A stretch of 64,000 nt of DNA from Narthecium ossifragum (Eukaryota > Streptophyta > Magnoliopsida > Dioscoreales > Nartheciaceae), in contig OY986967.1 in assembly GCA_963920575.1 (NCBI GenBank), positions 21,283,648 through 21,347,647 of the forward strand, written 5' to 3'. Below are positions 32,725 through 45,837 of the stretch, piece by piece (positions within the stretch are counted from its first letter, which is position 1; each line of letters opens with the position of its first letter). Made by a program: the position numbers and the translations under genes. The notes under the pieces were generated by a model. It searched no databases and had not been told where the DNA came from. It was given only the letters and a program-made list of their open reading frames with translations.

Positions 32725-35700
32725 TCATGGAAGAACTGTTTTTAGCACTTTCCTATCTGGACCAAATGTCTGAAACAAAAGAAGAAATATTCAGAATCAG
32801 CTATTTATTGCTTACCCAGGTTTGGAGGAATCATATCCGGATATAGGTAAAAAAAACACATCAGAGAATCCAAATTAGAATAATTATTTGGAACAGCATA
32901 ACACACCAAACAGGGCTTCTACCATAACAAACAGGAGCCTAGACTAAGTATTTGCATTATGGGCCGGCCTGGGGCGTTAAAATAAATGTCTTCTTGCAAG
33001 TGCTTCTCAAAAGAAAGATCAGCTCAACTGGTTTGGCCAACATTTTATACCTTTTTTTTCACAATATATGCAGTAAATAAGATCTATGGTATTAAAGATA
33101 AGAAATCTTTCAGTTACTTTCGATAATAAGAATGATGAGAGCATTCCTGCAGAAACTTGTAGTGAGATTTGAATTCATTTAATCTTTACACATTTGATTA
33201 ATTTGTCACATTATAAATTTAAGTCTGTAAATTGCTTTTGGCAATATTATATAGATCATCTAGAAAGTTAGAGGCAATGTTAGTAACATTGCTAATTCAG
33301 AAAATAGGAATTTACAATTTAGTCATTTATTTAGAAGACAGGATAGTGATGCTATAAGATTAGCTTTTGATGTGGAATATAGGTCGAGCTCCACCCAGTT
33401 GTCAAGTGTTGCACTTAAATGCAAACAAAAACTTTCATTTGTCTACAAGATTGAGTATATTTTCCAGGCTTTATCGAAACTTGTTCAGCGTAGATATATA
33501 CTACATTTAAATTCTCTTTTGGCTTCAGTAAACCCACCTAAGGAACACGCATCAAAAAGGAAAAACTACTCTGTTCTCCAAACTATTAACTTGTTTCCTA
33601 ACCTTGCTTAGGATAGTAGCACAAAATCAACTAACAGACCATGATTTCATTCTGACTGGCTACATGATGAACCAATTCCCAAGCCTTTGGAGTATCAGCA
33701 AGGGAGGGCATATCAGAATCTAAGAATCTCCTATTGTCTTGCCAGATAGTACAACCAAAAGAAGTTAAAAATAAAGAGAGGATCCTTTACCTCCCAACCG
33801 CAATCTTTCACATAGACATTGGTAAAGAGCTCAGAAGGATCAGGCATTGAGCTTTCCTGAGAATAGAAACGACAGAAAACAAAATCATTGAGCATAGTTT
33901 AGTCAGAAAATTTTATTCAACTCTCTGTAGAAGTAAGAACCTTGGCTTGAGCAATGGCGTCATCGACTTCCTTTCTAACTTCTTTCTCAATATCCTGTAT
34001 GAAACATATGCATCTTAAAAAAAACCGCAGAGGGAAATACGACAATTCAACTTCTACGTTTGTTACTAAAATTGCAACTCAATAAGAGGCATATATGCAA
34101 TAAAACTAGATCTGCAACACAAGGGACCACTACCTTCAGCTCAGAGGCAGACGCAAGCTCATGGGATAATACCAGCTTTCTAATTCTTTCTATCGGGTCA
34201 CGCTCCTGTTAACAGCATTCATGACTGGATTGTTTAGAAGAAACTAGCATGAAAGTACAAGTGAACTACAAAAAACCAGCTGACCTGTCTCACACCAGAG
34301 ATCTCATCACGGGTGCGATACGTGCTCCCAGGGTCCGACATAGAGTGTCCATGGTACCTGTATGTGTCCATTTCTAGAATCTGCAAAACACAGCAACAAA
34401 GAATGATTCAGACTCTTCAACATCAAATATAACATCTTAACTCGAATGCAGCGCTAAAATGTTGTAAAAGAATATGGCTTGTTGTCAACAAAGATTTGGC
34501 AATAAAAGGAACAAGAGGACAGTTGTGTACATTGGCGAAAACTGGTATTAATGTCTCTGCAGAACAGAGGAGCAAGTATGCCTCAAAGCTGAAACCAGTG
34601 CACTACCAAGCGTACGAGAACCGTTCGAAACATGAGCGGAAGCCCTGAAATTTTCCTTGTACCTTAAACAACACGACATCAAGGATTGTGTGCCACTAGC
34701 ACAGATCGTGCTGCTCACTGACCCGCATGATACGTGTAGCGAGTCGAAGCCCTAAATTTATATACCTTAAAGGTTTGCTGCGCCAGCCACTGATCGGCAC
34801 TGCATGTGCAGCGCACAAACGTTCTGATTGTCAGCATGCTGATCATGCTCACAGCAAGGTACCAGCAACCCCAGCATGCCAATTTGTGCCCCGCATGCGT
34901 TTTGTCTTGTCAATTTTACTGAATTATATCAATTAGAGCCTAAGTAACTAATTTGCACAGGGAATAAGCATAGAAAAGCATTCAAAGGAATAAACTTGAG
35001 TGATTTCAATGACTTAATCTCAGATCAAAGTTTAGCCATAGAACTCCAGGATGATCTGTGTCAGTCCATGCCGCTCTGGTTGTCCTATTCAAGTCCACTC
35101 CACACAAGCTTGACAAAACCCGTGGAGTCAGTTAACTTGATTCAGGATCTAGGCAGCTCTAAGAAGTTAGACACCATAGCAGGCCAGGAAGACCACACAT
35201 ACTAACCTATACATAAAGCATCCTAACATATAACTGAAAACAACCTTCAGACAATACACATAATGCTGAATGACCCCTAACTACAACCGATGATCATTAA
35301 TAAAATCCCTAAAGCTGATCAAATGAGTGATGACAATATAACAGTTCAAAACATTGAAATCAGACCACAAATGCTGATTACTATTGAAACATGAAACAGA
35401 TATGCAAATAACTGGTCTAGGATCTTTCTCCGCATCATTTTGCAAACTAATATACATCCTACTCAAGTCATCAATTCATTGAAAAAATGCAATTGAGTGT
35501 TGAATCATATATTATGCTGGAGATTTCAAGTCCAAATCAACCAACATGAACGATCGGCAAGTTTCATCTTTAAACATCATCTCTGGATCTCGATGTAAGC
35601 CATGGCAGATTCATAGTTAACCTAACAAAGCAGCAAACACAAATTACTAGAATAAGTCATGTATCACAACAAAATGAGGGGGGAAACCACGGTCATAATA

Positions 35701-38600
35701 GAATAGCCTTATTGCTACATATCATGCATTATTGTGAACGGATATTTTAATATACTGTGGATAGAGTTTCTAAGTGGAATAAGAATATAATAAATTAGAA
35801 ACAAACCAAACCAAGTATGATGTCTGCCCAAAGCTGACATTATCAATTGCAAAAATGCGACCAAGAAACTGAAATTCTAATGCAGAAATCAACATTATTT
35901 ACTAACACAACAGGAAAAAAAATTTGGAAAAATCAGGCAGACTCACAATGGGCCCATTCTTCAGAACATGTTCCTTCGCAAATTTGCATGCTTGCTTCAC
36001 AGCCAGGGCATCCATTCCATCAACCTATAGTGAAAAATAAGACATACATCATGCTTACGAACATGTTACTTAGCTGAGTAATATTAGCGCCGAAGTATGC
36101 TCAGATACATGCCCTGCAGCTTCAAGCATGACACAAATATGGCAAAGACACTAAATACTGGTTAGATATGGAGCAGCTTATTCCAAGCAAAACAAACGTT
36201 GCAGATTAAACCACAAAAAAATTCTACCAGGAAATTCTACCAAATCTGATACAACCAGCCTTTTATGAGCAAGCATGAGAAGAACGAAAATGAACACTCC
36301 TATCAACCCATAGAGTATCGGCTGTACTCAAGTTGAGAACAAGTGCTCTTCTCTCGCGATAATAAAATAGTCAATGAAATTGAAAGCAGCACTTAAGGGA
36401 GAACAAGCAAAAACTGACATATTTTTTGGCATATAACTTGAGACCTACATAACTGAACTCATGTACAAAACTTTACATTAATGCATGTGACAAATATTTT
36501 TTGGCATATAACTTGAGACCTATATAGCTAACTCACGTACAAAACTTTACATTAATGCATGTGATAAATAATGAAACTACGCTTTACTGAAAAATATTAC
36601 AAGATAATTCTCCCCAGCCACATTGCAATTTTGAGAGAAAACACCTTCACACGAAGGCATTATATTGTAAAGAGGAAATACCTTCATAGGGAGCGCTTGG
36701 GACCAGAGCCAGTTGATGAATCTAGAACACGAAGGACAACTTAGCAGAATCCTAAGCATGGGAAAACTAGGCAGTCTAAGCTAATGCATATTTTTAGGTC
36801 TATCTTTGCTTGAGAAGTCACAGCTTTATTGTTATAAGACTAGAAACGATAAACTACAGGTAAGTGTAATTCAGCTAATATGTAGTCAGCTACTTAAAAA
36901 CCCATATTCAGCTAATATTTAATAGGTAACAACGTATTTGAGAATATCATTTCCTTCATAGTCATCTTCCCCTGCCCCACATCCACAGGAATCTCATCTT
37001 TAGACCATTGTCCTCCAAAGAAGGCAGCATTCCATCATATGTCTGGAATCTTCATCTCAAAGTCCACGCCTTCTACTTGTTATCTGAATTATGTGCTAGT
37101 ATTTGTTAATTTACAATCCTCATAAACAAGTTTAACTTCAGTCACATCATGAGATCTCCTCATTTATCAAGTGATGTACACAATAACATATAAGAATTGA
37201 CATGGATTATTCTCTTTCGAAGCTAGATGCTCATTTCTTGGGGCATCTATCGCTCTTTTAAACTAGCCTAAAGGCTCTCAAATATGACATTTTATCTAGC
37301 CAAGCAAGTGTTTCTAATAGATGATAACAATGAGTGAGTAGGAAATAGCACTTCAACATAGCAATAACCTTTAATCTCCATAATCATTGGGAAAAAAAAC
37401 CAATGTTGCAAACTAATTTTCGAGATCTCAAGATTTCTCACACAGCGTGCATATAGTATCATCTATGAGCACACGATCACACGTATCACAAAATCAAAAA
37501 TCCTGGAAATTGTTGCAAACAGCAATATCTCCAAGTTATGTAGACAAGAGCTTGACACTGCCTTCTACTTCATATTTTCAAATCCTTAAGGCAATGTCTA
37601 ACTATGAAAGATAACTCACCAGACTCCCTTAACTCACAAATAGACAAAAGGAACATAAGATGTACTCCTAAACACAATCAGAAATTAGCCTCGATGAAAC
37701 AAGGACGTTTAAATATGAAGTCGCAGATATCAAAAGGTAAAAAGATTATTGGATCGTTCCCCTCACCTTGAGCCCAGGAACATAGTCTCCACGCTTATAG
37801 TAAGCCGGGCTCTTTGCTGCTCTCCATTCTGCCGTTCCCATACCATCTACAAAAACAAGGCTGATGAGGAAAGAAACTATGCAGCAGCAATGAATCCTGA
37901 GCATTATAGTTTTGCACTCACAGTGATTGTTCTCACAGACCAAGATGGCAGGGAGATCCCAGAGCGCCGAGATATTCAGGGCCTCAAAGAGCTGGCCCTG
38001 GTTGGCGGCTCCATCACCATACAAAGCGAAGGTGACGGTCCCCTCCTTGGAGTACTTCTGCCCCAATGCGATTCCACATCCAAGAGGGACCTGGGCACCG
38101 ACGATCCCGTGCCCCCCGTAGAACGATGCGTCCTTCTTGTAGAAATGCATTGACCCACCTTTCCCCTTAGAGCACCCAGCCTGGCGCCCCATGAGCTCCG
38201 AGAAGGCCTCGACAAGCTTGCCACCGCGGCTGAGGAAGATGCAGTGGTCGCGGTAAGCAGTGATGATGGCATCGCGGCGGGTGATGGCGGCCTCCATCCC
38301 GATGGCGACGGCCTCCTGGCCGTCGTAGAGATGGCAGAACCCACGGATGAGCTTGGCCTTGTAAAGAGAGTCCGCGGCGATCTCCATCCGGCGCATCAGC
38401 GCCATGTCCCTGAAGAACCCCATGAGCTCCTTCGGCGTGGTCTCGACTTCGCGGGACGGAGGCTCGCACCTGTGGCCCGTGAACGGGACGCTGGTCTCCA
38501 CCGTGAGGACGGTGTCGTCGGTGGAGAAGGGGCGGGAAATGGATAGAGGCCGGAGAAGGCGCGAGAGAGATGAGGAAGAGGAGAGGCGACTGAGAGCCAT
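32725..38600 (-). CDS. PDHA1: Pyruvate dehydrogenase E1 component subunit alpha, mitochondrial
   Basis: This is the thiamine-diphosphate-dependent E1-alpha subunit of the mitochondrial pyruvate dehydrogenase complex; with E1-beta it decarboxylates pyruvate. Minus-strand exons: 38600-37922, 37846-37767, 36024-35947, 34380-34285, 34205-34134, 33994-33941, 33856-33791, 32769-32725. All have GT-AG boundaries and closing phases, giving 389 codons plus TGA, the usual length of the plant protein. Residues 1-27 are Ser/Arg/Leu-rich ([15 protein letters not shown]), a mitochondrial presequence. The TDP motif runs from GDGAANQ (195) to ENN (225). The regulatory phosphorylation loop [18 protein letters not shown] is at about 288-304. 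The ATG at 38600 has a CCATGG context and begins the presequence; upstream in-frame codons look like leader. All key residues are present and the gene appears intact. Confidence 0.96.
36421..36570. repeat. 75-bp tandem duplication in PDHA1 intron 2
   Basis: ATTTTTTGGCATATAACTTG recurs at 36421 and 36496, and the following 55 bp align with a few substitutions and a small deletion. A two-copy, moderately diverged tandem repeat. Confidence 0.85.
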
Positions 38601-38617
38601 GGCTTCGCTTGGAATAG

Positions 38618-38633
38618 TTAGGGTTAGGGTTTT
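38618..38633 (-). promoter_or_regulatory. Double telo-box just upstream of the PDHA1 start
   Basis: On the minus strand AAAACCCTAACCCTAA lies about 18 bp before the ATG. Telo-box (AAACCCTAA) motifs are common in 5' leaders of plant genes expressed in dividing tissue. The sequence is clear; its role here is inferred. Confidence 0.6.
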
Positions 38634-38899
38634 GTCAGCCCACCCAGAAAGGAGAAGAGGGATGAAATGGAATGGAGCGGAAAGTCCGATTACGGGGCTT
38701 GGCCTTGGCGCAGCTGAGTTGATGATACCAACCAAACGAGGAGCTGGAGAAAATGTAACAAGAAGGCAATTGTTATTTTTCTTTCTTTCCCCCCTAATTA
38801 CCTTTCAGCTTCTTTCATTTGGGACCTAGACAGACAGCATGCGAAATTGCGAATACAGGTCACGGATACGAAACAGCGTGCACACTTTAATATACCATT

Positions 38900-39890
38900 G
38901 TCATTAAATATATTGCATTATTACATTATTTATATTTATATTTATAAATTTCACTGGTGGGAACCTGTGCCTTTTCGGCTCGGTTCTATACTTCTATCCG
39001 TCGCACCTCCCTCTCCCCGTCTCATAATAAATTCATTAAGGGCATGTTTGGCAACAAAGAATGGGGTGAATGGGGATGGAATCCGTTGGATCCCAGAATC
39101 CGCGGATTCCGGATTCTCGGATCCCAGCATTTGGCTTACTGACGGATTCCAAAAAACGGAATCCGTCCAAGGACGGATACCAAAATCGACGTCCGGACGT
39201 CGTTCACGGCGGAGCGGATACCGTGGATTCTGGATCTCGGGTTCCATCCGGGATGGGAGCCAAACAGGCCCTAAATGCATGTTTGGCGCGTAGGATCTAC
39301 GGTACCCGCGGAATGGTATCCGTGGTACCATTATTTATATTGCATTATTATATTATTTATATTTATATTTATATATTTCACTGATGGGAACATGTGCCTT
39401 TTCGACTCTCTATACCTCTATCAGTCACACCTCCCTCTCCCCGTCTCATAAATTCACTTTCATATTTGGCTCCGGTGGATCCGTGGGATGGGATCCGTAA
39501 AATCCGCCGGAGTGGATTCCAAATAATCGGGATCCGTCTCGATTTCTTGGATCCACGTGGGGATTCGGCGTTATCCAAATGCTGGATCGGATCCGCCCAT
39601 CCGCCGGATCTCACGGATCCACTAGGATCCGACGGTGCCAAACGGGCCCTAAATGCATGTTTGGCGCGTAGGATCTACGGTACCCGCGAAATGGTATCCG
39701 TGGGGATCTCTAGGCATGGATCCCACACGCGACGTCCGTTCGAAATCGGGATCCGCTCTTGGGCGGATCCTGATTTTCGGGATCTGGCATGGATCCAAAC
39801 GCCAGGATCCGACGGATCCGGAATCCGTCATTCGCGAGATCCCACGGATTCAACGAATCCCGTGAGAGCCAAAAATGCCCTAATATACTT
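38900..39890. repeat. Duplicated, nested GGATCC-rich MITE cluster upstream of PDHA1
   Basis: Units bounded by CATGTTTGGC on the left and GCCAAA...GGGCCCTAA or GCCCTAA on the right are packed head to tail (39041-39274, 39277-39650, 39653-39890). They are full of GGATCC, GGATTC and ATCCG words in both orientations. A ~120-bp block (TATTTATATTT through CTCTCCCCGTCTCATAA) occurs twice, near 38925 and 39345. ATGCATGTTTGGCGCGTAGG also occurs twice (39276, 39656), so one copy is split by the other. Confidence 0.65.
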
Positions 39891-40429
39891 GACTTAAATA
39901 TCTTAATGTATAAAACTAATCAATCTAAAATAAAAACAAAAGTTCATGAGAACACTTACATGGCCAAAGTTCAAATGAATGGAAGATATCATTAAAACTC
40001 TCGTTCAAATGAGTAGAAGTAATGGGTAATTCTATTCATAGGTCATTAGAGCTTTCTTGCAAATTCATGTGTTCCAAAAAACTGTACTGTTACTCATCGA
40101 TCCACCCGAGCACGCTTCAAACAACTACTGGTCACATGGCATATCATGTTACACAAATGAGCACTAGAATCAGTCAAATGCGCTAAACATGCACCTTTAC
40201 ATATTCAAAGGATAGATTCTATTACAGGGAAGTTAAGTAGGCCACACACTCAAGGTGTAAAATTGTCTGCAACCAAACACAAATATAAAAGTAGCTAACT
40301 TTTGAAATGCTTTTGGTATTAAAGAACTTGAGACTACCAAGAGGGCATTTTGCAATCTTCTTTAAATTTATTAAGATAGTAAACTACACTCACTATGAAT
40401 ATAGAACTCGTAGGAAATAACCAACGAAA
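39891..40429. other. Noncoding AT-rich stretch
   Basis: I see no gene, repeat family or conserved motif here. Confidence 0.5.
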
Positions 40430-40866
40430 AGGGTGGCATTGGATGATGGGGAATCAAAGTGAATGTGATGACTGATGCGTGGTGTGCGGAGATGTCCCTC
40501 TCGAGATGGCCTAGCCTCTTTGATATTAATGTAAGTTTGGAGCACCATTTTGTTGGTGACTTACAGGAAGATGCAGGCTAGAATAGGGATAAGATACGGG
40601 AGTGTTGCCACCAAGAACTTGCCAATTTAATGATGCCCGTGGATATTAGAAGACATGGAGATGTCGATAGATGGGTCTTCGGTGCCACAGGCAAGGTTTC
40701 ATCGGCTTCAGCTTATCTCCTTCTCATTTGCGAGAAGTGTCCAAAGTATCACCGAGAGGTTGAGGTTGAGGCATGGGCGAACGTGTGGAGATTACCGGCC
40801 GGTCCGAGGATACATCAGTTTGTATGGAGATTACTCAAAAGAAAGCTTCTTGTTAGAGATGTCTGA
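40430..40866 (+). pseudogene. LINE relic (zinc-finger RVT region)
   Basis: Degenerate frames read VMTDAWCAEMSLSRWPSLF, then VDRWVFGATGKVSSASAYLL and VWRLPAGPRIHQFVWRLLKR. This is the pattern of the C-terminal region of plant LINE polymerases (W...G.FS..SAY ... W..W.L..P.r...F.WrLl...L). It is broken by at least one stop and a frame change, with no intact reverse transcriptase. Confidence 0.7.
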
Positions 40867-41425
40867 TCTCGTTCACACAACATCGTTAAATCACACAACT
40901 CGACACAATTTATAAATATATAATCATTCAATCAATCACTACTCTACGGGCGTAGAACAGTCGTGAGATCTGGAGTCGAACCACATGGAAATATTGTCAA
41001 CATAGAAGAACTTAAATCAATCTCAAAAATTTTATCCTAAGGCGAAAGAGAAGGATTTTGATTAACTATGGAATTAAATCTAACTAAGAAAGCAATAAAA
41101 GGATAGGGATGAATCAATATGAGAAAGACTTAGGGATTACTCAATCCACTCTAATTTCACCTCCTGTATTCTCTAGTATCCTCTTGTTCTCTAATCTAGA
41201 CATATGGAATCACGGCTTCTTAAGCTCGCATGAATCCCTAAAAGAACACTCAAGTTATCCTACGGCATAGTCTATCTTCGCTTAGCATAGACTGTCTTCG
41301 GACTTAACCTGAGTACAATCTATCTTTGCTTAGCATAAACTATCTCAAAGGCACACACAAAAGTGACATTAAAATCATCCTTAGCCAGTTCATGGATTGA
41401 GCAACTGAGAGTTGGGTTTTTGAGT
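40867..41425. other. Noncoding, probable old retroelement flank
   Basis: No gene. TCTATCTTCGCTTAGCATA and the similar TCTATCTTTGCTTAGCATA lie near 41271 and 41321, forming a small imperfect repeat. Text around 40960 (GATCTGGAGTCGAACCAC) resembles retroelement leader sequence, but I cannot place it. Confidence 0.35.
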
Positions 41426-41430
41426 CGTCG

Positions 41431-43784
41431 TGTGAGGACCTGCCCCTCTACCCATGTGGCTCACTGTAGACCGCAAGGGCAATTTGGTAAATTGCGTTTT
41501 GTTGGTTTGTTTCATACCCGCGTGTGCACACACTGACCTTGTTTGTGTTAGTGTTTGATTAGAATGGTTAGATGAACCCGAGATCAGAAAATCCGAGCTT
41601 GGGCTTGTGTTTTAGCCCAAGTTTGTGTTTCTGGGCAAAGGAGATCGATCTTTCTTGCTAAGGAGAAAAGAAGATCGATCTTCCTGTGCCAGAAAGTCTT
41701 GACGGTGGATTTTGAGAGGATGGCTGCCGTTGGCCGTCGTTCTCCACTGTCAGAGGAAGAGAGGACTTTCTCTCCTCTCCTCTCCCTCACCCTTATCCTC
41801 TCCCCCTTTCCTGGCTTTTCCTCTTCCCCTTCTTCCTCTTCTCCTTCTCCTTCTTCTTCCTTCTTCCTTCTTTTTCCCGCGGTTATGTTTCCCCTGTTTC
41901 CTGCAGCCCCTTCTTCTCCTCCATTCTCCTTCCTCCGGCCACCGTTTTGGGCGTTTAAAGGCTCGTTGGATTCGTGGCAGCGAGAGGAAGATCCCTGATG
42001 TGGTTTGAAGCTGGGTTGGGTTGGTGACTGGTTAGCGGGGAATCAACAAAGGATTGTGTTTCCGATAGGTTTCTACCTACCTGAGTTAGTTTAGGGGTTT
42101 TCTCTTGATCTAGTCGTTAGATCTTGTTGTTCTTGGTGTTTTTGGATGCCTCTTGCTTAGTGCAATTTCTGTTGTAAGTTTTCTAAGCTTTGGTTGAGAT
42201 TTTAGTAGGATTTAAGCATGTTTAATCTCAGATTTTCCGGTTGATGCTGTTCTTGAAGAACAGCCGGTTTACGGCGAGTTTTTCGATCGGTACGTGCTTG
42301 TTCTTGGGTTATGATGAACATAAGAGTTGTGGATCTTTGAATCTAATCTCAGACCCAATTGATTTCATAATTTTTTGATTTTCCTACGATTTGTTATGAA
42401 TTTCGTACGGGTGGGCTGCATTGCAGCAAGTAATGGTAACTTAGTTTGATTAGCGGTTTTAAATGGTGTTTTCCTGGTAATCGAACCGTTGGATGTTTCC
42501 CGCTTTTGGATCTGTTGATCCCGGCATGTTGATCTACTGATGTCTAAGTTGGATCTCGAATCCGACGTCGTTGGGGCGTCGGATCGACGGGGTCAATTAA
42601 CCTCTAAGTAGAGGATTTTTGGTGATTTAAATAATATTATATGTTCGAAACATATAATATTATATTTTTACTGTTCATCAGAGTTTTCGGGGTTGCTTCT
42701 CGTTGCAAGAGTCCACGGTTGACGGTTGCGGTACCGTCATAATGCCAGGACCCGCTGCGGATTGGCTGGCAGCGGTTGGTAGTACCGCTGCAGCGATCCG
42801 GTTGGACTTGTATGCTATCTTTAACATATTGTTGCATGCTTACCTCTTACTGTGTATGTTCATTGCATGCATTCTCTGTTGTGCATTAGTTGCTTGGTTA
42901 GGGCGTGGGTGATCTGTGGGTCGTCGTCCCGCTGGAAGCTTGGATTTAGCTCTAGGACCGGGGTTGGGTAGTTTGGACCCGGTTCGAATTGTGGTGTCCA
43001 GTCAAACTTGATGATAGGCTTAAATGACTGGTACACCTGTTGCTTGGTGATTGTAGAGGTCGTGTCGGCCTCAAGTCGGATGCTGAGGTGTAGCCGGTGT
43101 TCCACTGTGTTGACTCTTGAGTAGAAGAGTTGCCTACTCATCGGTGCCATTTCCCGCATGGAGTGTCAGGTTCTTGTTTGTGAGTCAGCAGTGTTGTTTC
43201 CTGCTACTGAGTGTGACCTGACATGTGACCAGCTCAGCTGGAAGACCATGATTGTGGGCCTCAGGGACACGCGGTGGGGTTATGGGACCCTTGTATACAC
43301 CCAGGTCTTACTTGAAGGCGACATTATTGCATTTCCCTCTTCCTTCTGTGTGTCGTAGTGTAGAACTCTACTGAGCTTTATGCTCACTCCTATCCGGGCT
43401 GCGTTTTGCAGGTGCAGGCGTTAGCTCCTCTTCGGTGGCCCCTACCGGGCAGTTGGTTGGCGGTGCGACGGTGCCAGGCGGAGTCTGAGAGGTGGTGATC
43501 ATTTACGACTTTATAACCTATGTTAGTTAGTCTCCTACGGGAGTCTTTAAATGTTGTATTTGAATCTTCCCCTCTCCGAGGATATGTATATTAAATTCAC
43601 TTGGGTTTTGTAATCTGTGGTTCGAGGCTTCTTTAATTATGTCTTTTTAAATTGAGGGTGTTCGTGATGATTATTAGGGAGACCAATAGGTTAGAGGGAA
43701 CCCTCGCCAATATTTTCCGTTGTTTGTTAGGTTTCGGTTCGCGTCGCCCGACCCGGTTGGGCTTTCGCGGGTCGAGGCGCGACA
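41431..43784 (+). mobile_element. Solo LTR, 2,354 bp
   Basis: Starts TGTGAGGACCTGCCCC and ends GTCGAGGCGCGACA. Exact CGTCG direct repeats flank it (41426-41430, 43785-43789). There is no pol or gag inside. The first 250 bp align base for base, with few changes, to the LTR starting at 55184 (shared GGGCAATTTGGTAAATT, GTGTTAGTGTTTG, TTTTAGCCCAAGTTTG), so both belong to one family, likely Ty3/gypsy. CTTCC/TTCTCC tracts and an AGATCGATCTTTC motif are shared too. Confidence 0.88.
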
Positions 43785-43789
43785 CGTCG

Positions 43790-44476
43790 TCTACAATGGA
43801 TTGTGAGGCGAGATTCTAGGGTTTTGGGTTGAGAGCTTTTTGTATTGAGAGTGATTGTACTCCAAAGGATTGGAGGCGAGAGAAGTGTGCTCTTTTAATC
43901 ACTAGTCAATAAAGGAGTTGCGATTTTATCTCTTACCCAAATTCGTGTGGGTCTTGTGTATGTGCAAGGCGAAAAGGAGGGCTGGTCAAGAGGCAGTCGG
44001 GTTGCCAAGCGGTGCACAGACGGCGTGCAGACGACGCGCGAGCAGAGCACAAGCGGCGCGTGGCGGCAGTGTGCGGGCAACAACGAGGGGGTCTCTTGGC
44101 GCCATCACTGAGCAAAGGTAAGGCGAAAATTTATCTCCCCTTTCGCCCCGTGACACAAGGTAATCACCCACACCCACCCACACCACCCCCTCATCTCTCT
44201 ATATTGTTCACGTGTGCATATATATAACTCGGATGCCACGTCATTAGCCACCTTATTTTATATAGTATTTTTAAATAATTAATATTTTATTTAAGAGTTA
44301 ATTGGCGTTTAGGCTTTCGAGAAGGAAATATTTGCCCAGAATACTGGATACCTTTTTTCTTAAGGCATTTAGGCCCTAATATATTTTTTTAATACTAAAA
44401 TGCCCTTTCAAGACTCCCAATATATCTTCCCTTTCTATTGACTGTTCATATTCCTAATGACTGTTCGTATTTCCAG
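43790..44476. other. Noncoding flank of the solo LTR
   Basis: 43790-43970 (GTGATTGTACTCC ... CAATAAAGGAG) resembles the end of a copia-type LTR. 43980-44110 is GC-rich (GCGCG, GGCGG words). Beyond 44230 it becomes AT-rich. No coding region can be supported. Confidence 0.35.
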
Positions 44477-45080
44477 TGGAAAGTAAGTTACTTTCCACGA
44501 TTATGGAAAGTAAGTTACTTTCTACGATTTACGAAAAGTAACTTGAGCTTTTGGGGATGAAATCGTTGAAAATAACTTGAGTTACTTTTCATACTAAACC
44601 AATGGAAAGTAACTAGTGGAAAGTAACTTGAGCCTCGATGATGAAATTATGGAAAGTTTATGAGTTACTTTTCAAATTAAATTAATGGAAAGTAACTTGA
44701 GTTACTTTCCGCAATTATTACATTACTATTCATAATTATTACAAATTATTTTCCATAATATATTATAAAGTACCGTGGAAAGTAACTTACCCCGATTACG
44801 AAAAGTAACTTGAGCTCTCGATGATGAAATCGTGGAAAATAACTTGAGTTAATTTCCAGATTAAACCAATGGAAAGTAACTAGCAGAAAGTAACTTGAGT
44901 CTCGATGATGAAATTATGAAAAGTTTGTGAGTTACTTTCCAAATTTAATTAATGGAAAGTAACTTGAGTTACTTTCCACAATTGTTACATTACTTTCCAC
45001 ACGTATTATAAGTTACTTTCCATAATCTAGATGTTAGTACTGTGTAAAGTAACTTACAACATTGTGGAGAGTAACTTGAG
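44477..45080. repeat. Array of GGAAAGTAACTT words in both orientations
   Basis: About twenty copies of GAAAGTAACTTGAG or its reverse complement occur in 600 bp. Several join as palindromes such as GGAAAGTAAGTTACTTTCC. A ~267-bp block starting at 44533 is repeated starting at 44800 with moderate divergence. It looks like a subterminal repeat region of a DNA transposon, but no termini were found. Confidence 0.8.
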
Positions 45081-45099
45081 TCAAAATTGACTCAAAACA

Positions 45100-45828
45100 A
45101 ATTGTGAAACCTTTTTGTGAAAAATTTGATTGCCCATTGCAAAAAAATGACTAGCATGGAAGAGGGAGATATTATTTACTTTTCAAAAATTAAAAAAAAA
45201 TCAAAAAAAAAAAAAAAAAAAAGGAAAAAAGGTCGTCGCGACGGGATCCGGAGGGTGAGGAGTTGGGCCTCCGCGAGGTGCCTGGTGGCGTTGAGGATGG
45301 CACGGAGGGTGAGGAGCTGGGCGGCGACAACGGAATTTGGATCAGATTTGGACGGCGGGTGAAAATGGCACGGAGGGTGAGGAGCTGGGCGGCGGCGACG
45401 GGGTTGGACGGGATCTAGACGACGGGATCTGGATCTGGACGTCGAGATCGGGATCGGAGTCGCTTCTCCACTCCATGGTGGCGACGGGGAGCCAGGGAAG
45501 GAGGGATCGGACGGGATCGGGATCGGAGTCGGGATCTGGACGGCGAGATCGGATCTGGATGGCGGGATCTGGGCAGTGAGATCGGCGACGGGGAGTCGGG
45601 GAAGGAGGTGGCAGCGGAGATAGCGACGGGGAAGGAGGTGGCGACAGAGGCACCGGGGATTGATGATGGACGGCGGCGAGCTGGATTGACGGGCTCGGGA
45701 TCAGCGTCCGACGGCGAGATCGGGCCCGCAGGCCACCAGCTGGGGGGAGGTCGGGGGGGGGGGCTTTGGGGGGGTATTTTTGTCCAGTCGGACCATTTTT
45801 TTTTGAGACCCATTTGACAAGTCTCCCT
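45100..45828. other. Low-complexity purine/GC-rich segment
   Basis: A run of A and AAAAAG (45190-45230) is followed by 500 bp of GGATC/GGCGAC/CGGAGGGTGAGG words with imperfect tandem repetition (for example GGCACGGAGGGTGAGGAGCT at about 45299 and 45367). Open frames in it are repeat-driven. No domain is recognised. Confidence 0.5.
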
Positions 45829-45837
45829 TTATTTAAA

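Noticed and set aside
38167..38546. Alternative frames overlapping PDHA1 exon 1
   Set aside because: High GC in the true exon leaves other frames open; the PDHA1 frame alone matches a known protein along its length.
44477..45080. CRISPR-like array
   Set aside because: Repeats are irregular in spacing, inverted as often as direct, and this is plant nuclear DNA.
45240..45813. Long overlapping open frames in the GGATCTGG/GGCGAC segment as protein genes
   Set aside because: They exist on both strands and in several frames because the DNA is repetitive and stop-poor; no domain or splice pattern supports them.
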